The notes under the pieces: generated by a model
The model's database searches: none
Told to the model about the DNA's origin: nothing
What the model saw: the letters and a program-made list of their open reading frames with translations, nothing else
Shown here: positions 4,850 to 5,557 of the stretch, piece after piece
How the letters are laid out: the number at the start of each line of letters is the position of its first letter
How positions within the stretch are numbered: position 1 is the stretch's first letter
Position numbers and translations under genes: made by a program
From: an uncultured Clostridia bacterium
Lineage (GTDB): Bacteria; Bacillota; Clostridia; UMGS1883
Assembly (NCBI GenBank): GCA_947629615.1
Contig: CANRER010000104.1
Span: forward strand, 1-5,557
Direction: 5' to 3'
DNA: 5,557 bases

Positions 4850-5557
4850 TCAAATATCGTTTCTGACAAGATCCTCGTACGTTTCGCGCCTTACGATAAG
4901 GCGGCTTTCCCCGTCGCGCGTCATAACCATTGCCGGGCGGGGAACGCGGTTGTAATTCGACGACATGGAATAGTTATACGCCCCTGTTGTCAGCACGGCC
5001 AAAATATCGCCCGAGGCGACGCTTTGAAGGGGCATATTCTCGCCCACAAGGTCGCCGCTTTCACAGCACCTGCCCGCCACGGTGACCTTCTGCACGGGCT
5101 TGTCGCCGGCGCGGTTCGCCACAAGAGCCGTGTATTCGGACTGATATAGTATATAGCGCGGATTGTCGCACATACCGCCGTCCACGCTGACGTAGCGGCG
5201 CACGTTCGGAATGTCCTTTACCGCGCCCACGGTGTAAAGCGTCGCCCCGGCGGCGGCCACAATGCTCCTGCCGGGCTCCATCATCACGAAGGGCAGCGAC
5301 ACGCCGCGCTTTTCGCAGGTTTCCTTCAGAACAAGGCTCACGGCCTCGATATATTTGTCGAACTCGATCGGGTCGTCGGCCTCGGTATACATAACGCCGT
5401 AGCCGCCGCCGAGGTTAAGCTCCTGCATCTCGTAGCCGGTTTCGTCCTTTATGTCGGCGATGAAGCCGGCCAACACCTCCGCCGCGCGGCGGAAGGGCTC
5501 GAGCTCGTGTATCTGCGAACCGATGTGGCAGTGGACGCCGCCCACCTCCACGCCGGG
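4850..5557 (-). CDS. lysA: Diaminopimelate decarboxylase (LysA), C-terminal part; N-terminus beyond the window
   Basis: LysA is the cytoplasmic PLP enzyme that decarboxylates meso-diaminopimelate to L-lysine, the last step of lysine synthesis. The visible 235 residues are the second half of the PLP barrel and the C-terminal beta domain. GGVHCHIGSQI (6-16) is the conserved HxGSQ region. The glycine loop NLGGGYG (48-54) binds the PLP phosphate, and MEPGRSIVAAAG (93-104) follows. CCESGD (164-169) holds the catalytic Cys165 of the CESxD motif that completes the partner subunit's active site. GAYNYSMSSNYN (192-203) carries the substrate-contacting tyrosine region. The full enzyme is about 420 residues, so roughly 185 are missing, including the Schiff-base lysine. 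The TGA stop ends at 4850, 42 nt before the protease start. That gap has only a short GC-rich palindrome and no T-run, so read-through into the downstream genes is likely. CESxD and HxGSQ favour LysA over arginine or ornithine decarboxylases of the same fold. Confidence 0.96.
   Translation of the reverse strand, partial: PGVEVGGVHCHIGSQIHELEPFRRAAEVLAGFIADIKDETGYEMQELNLGGGYGVMYTEADDPIEFDKYIEAVSLVLKETCEKRGVSLPFVMMEPGRSIVAAAGATLYTVGAVKDIPNVRRYVSVDGGMCDNPRYILYQSEYTALVANRAGDKPVQKVTVAGRCCESGDLVGENMPLQSVASGDILAVLTTGAYNYSMSSNYNRVPRPAMVMTRDGESRLIVRRETYEDLVRNDI

Noticed and set aside
4412..5149. A 245-codon plus-strand open frame spanning the protease-lysA junction
   Set aside because: It crosses two convincing minus-strand genes and their intergenic gap, is rich in His/Arg/Ala, and has no domain signature.
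1..5557. Mobile elements, CRISPR arrays, tRNA or rRNA genes, riboswitches
   Set aside because: I found no transposase or integrase motifs, no regularly spaced direct repeats, no cloverleaf or rRNA-like sequence and no leader long enough for a riboswitch; gaps between genes are at most about 120 nt.

Overview
The window is a compact, GC-rich stretch of chromosome with AT-rich gaps between transcription units. The genes point to an endospore-forming member of the Clostridia. They are spoIVA (the spore-coat basement-layer ATPase), a GerW/YtfJ-family sporulation protein beside a DUF2953 protein, and the Firmicutes-style pairing of lysA with scpA and scpB. The GC-rich codon use would suit a gut-type lineage such as the Oscillospirales, but that placement is inference; no rRNA or other strong taxonomic marker is present.

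Layout. (1) Positions 1-414, minus strand: the first 138 codons of spoIVA; the rest lies beyond the left edge. (2) Positions 415-534: a short AT-rich divergent intergenic region. It holds a candidate sigma-E-type promoter for spoIVA and a good sigma-A-type promoter for the gene on the other strand. (3) Positions 535-1596, plus strand: mnmA (trmU), the tRNA 2-thiouridylase. (4) Positions 1597-1696: a convergent gap dominated by a perfect 22-bp hairpin, probably a bidirectional terminator although it lacks a proper T-tract. (5) Positions 1697-5557, minus strand: a tightly packed gene string, read from the right edge leftward: lysA (5' part missing), a site-2-protease-like M50 membrane metalloprotease, scpA, scpB, a DUF2953 membrane-anchored protein, and ytfJ/gerW. 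Junctions after lysA overlap by 1-29 nt or are 1 nt apart, so these genes are very likely co-transcribed and in part translationally coupled.

How the genes relate. LysA makes lysine from meso-diaminopimelate, a branch point with cell-wall synthesis. ScpA and ScpB are the kleisin and winged-helix subunits of the Smc condensin that segregates chromosomes. DUF2953 and YtfJ form a pair seen in spore formers (ytfI-ytfJ in Bacillus subtilis), and SpoIVA builds the coat base on the forespore. MnmA is translation housekeeping. The region therefore mixes housekeeping and sporulation functions, as is common in this group.

I see no mobile element, CRISPR array, rRNA, tRNA or riboswitch. I did not find an undescribed system. 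The points most worth a second look are the 22-bp hairpin without a U-tract, the symmetric elements in the spoIVA/mnmA divergent promoter region, and the long Pro/Ala/Glu/Lys-rich linker in the DUF2953 protein.
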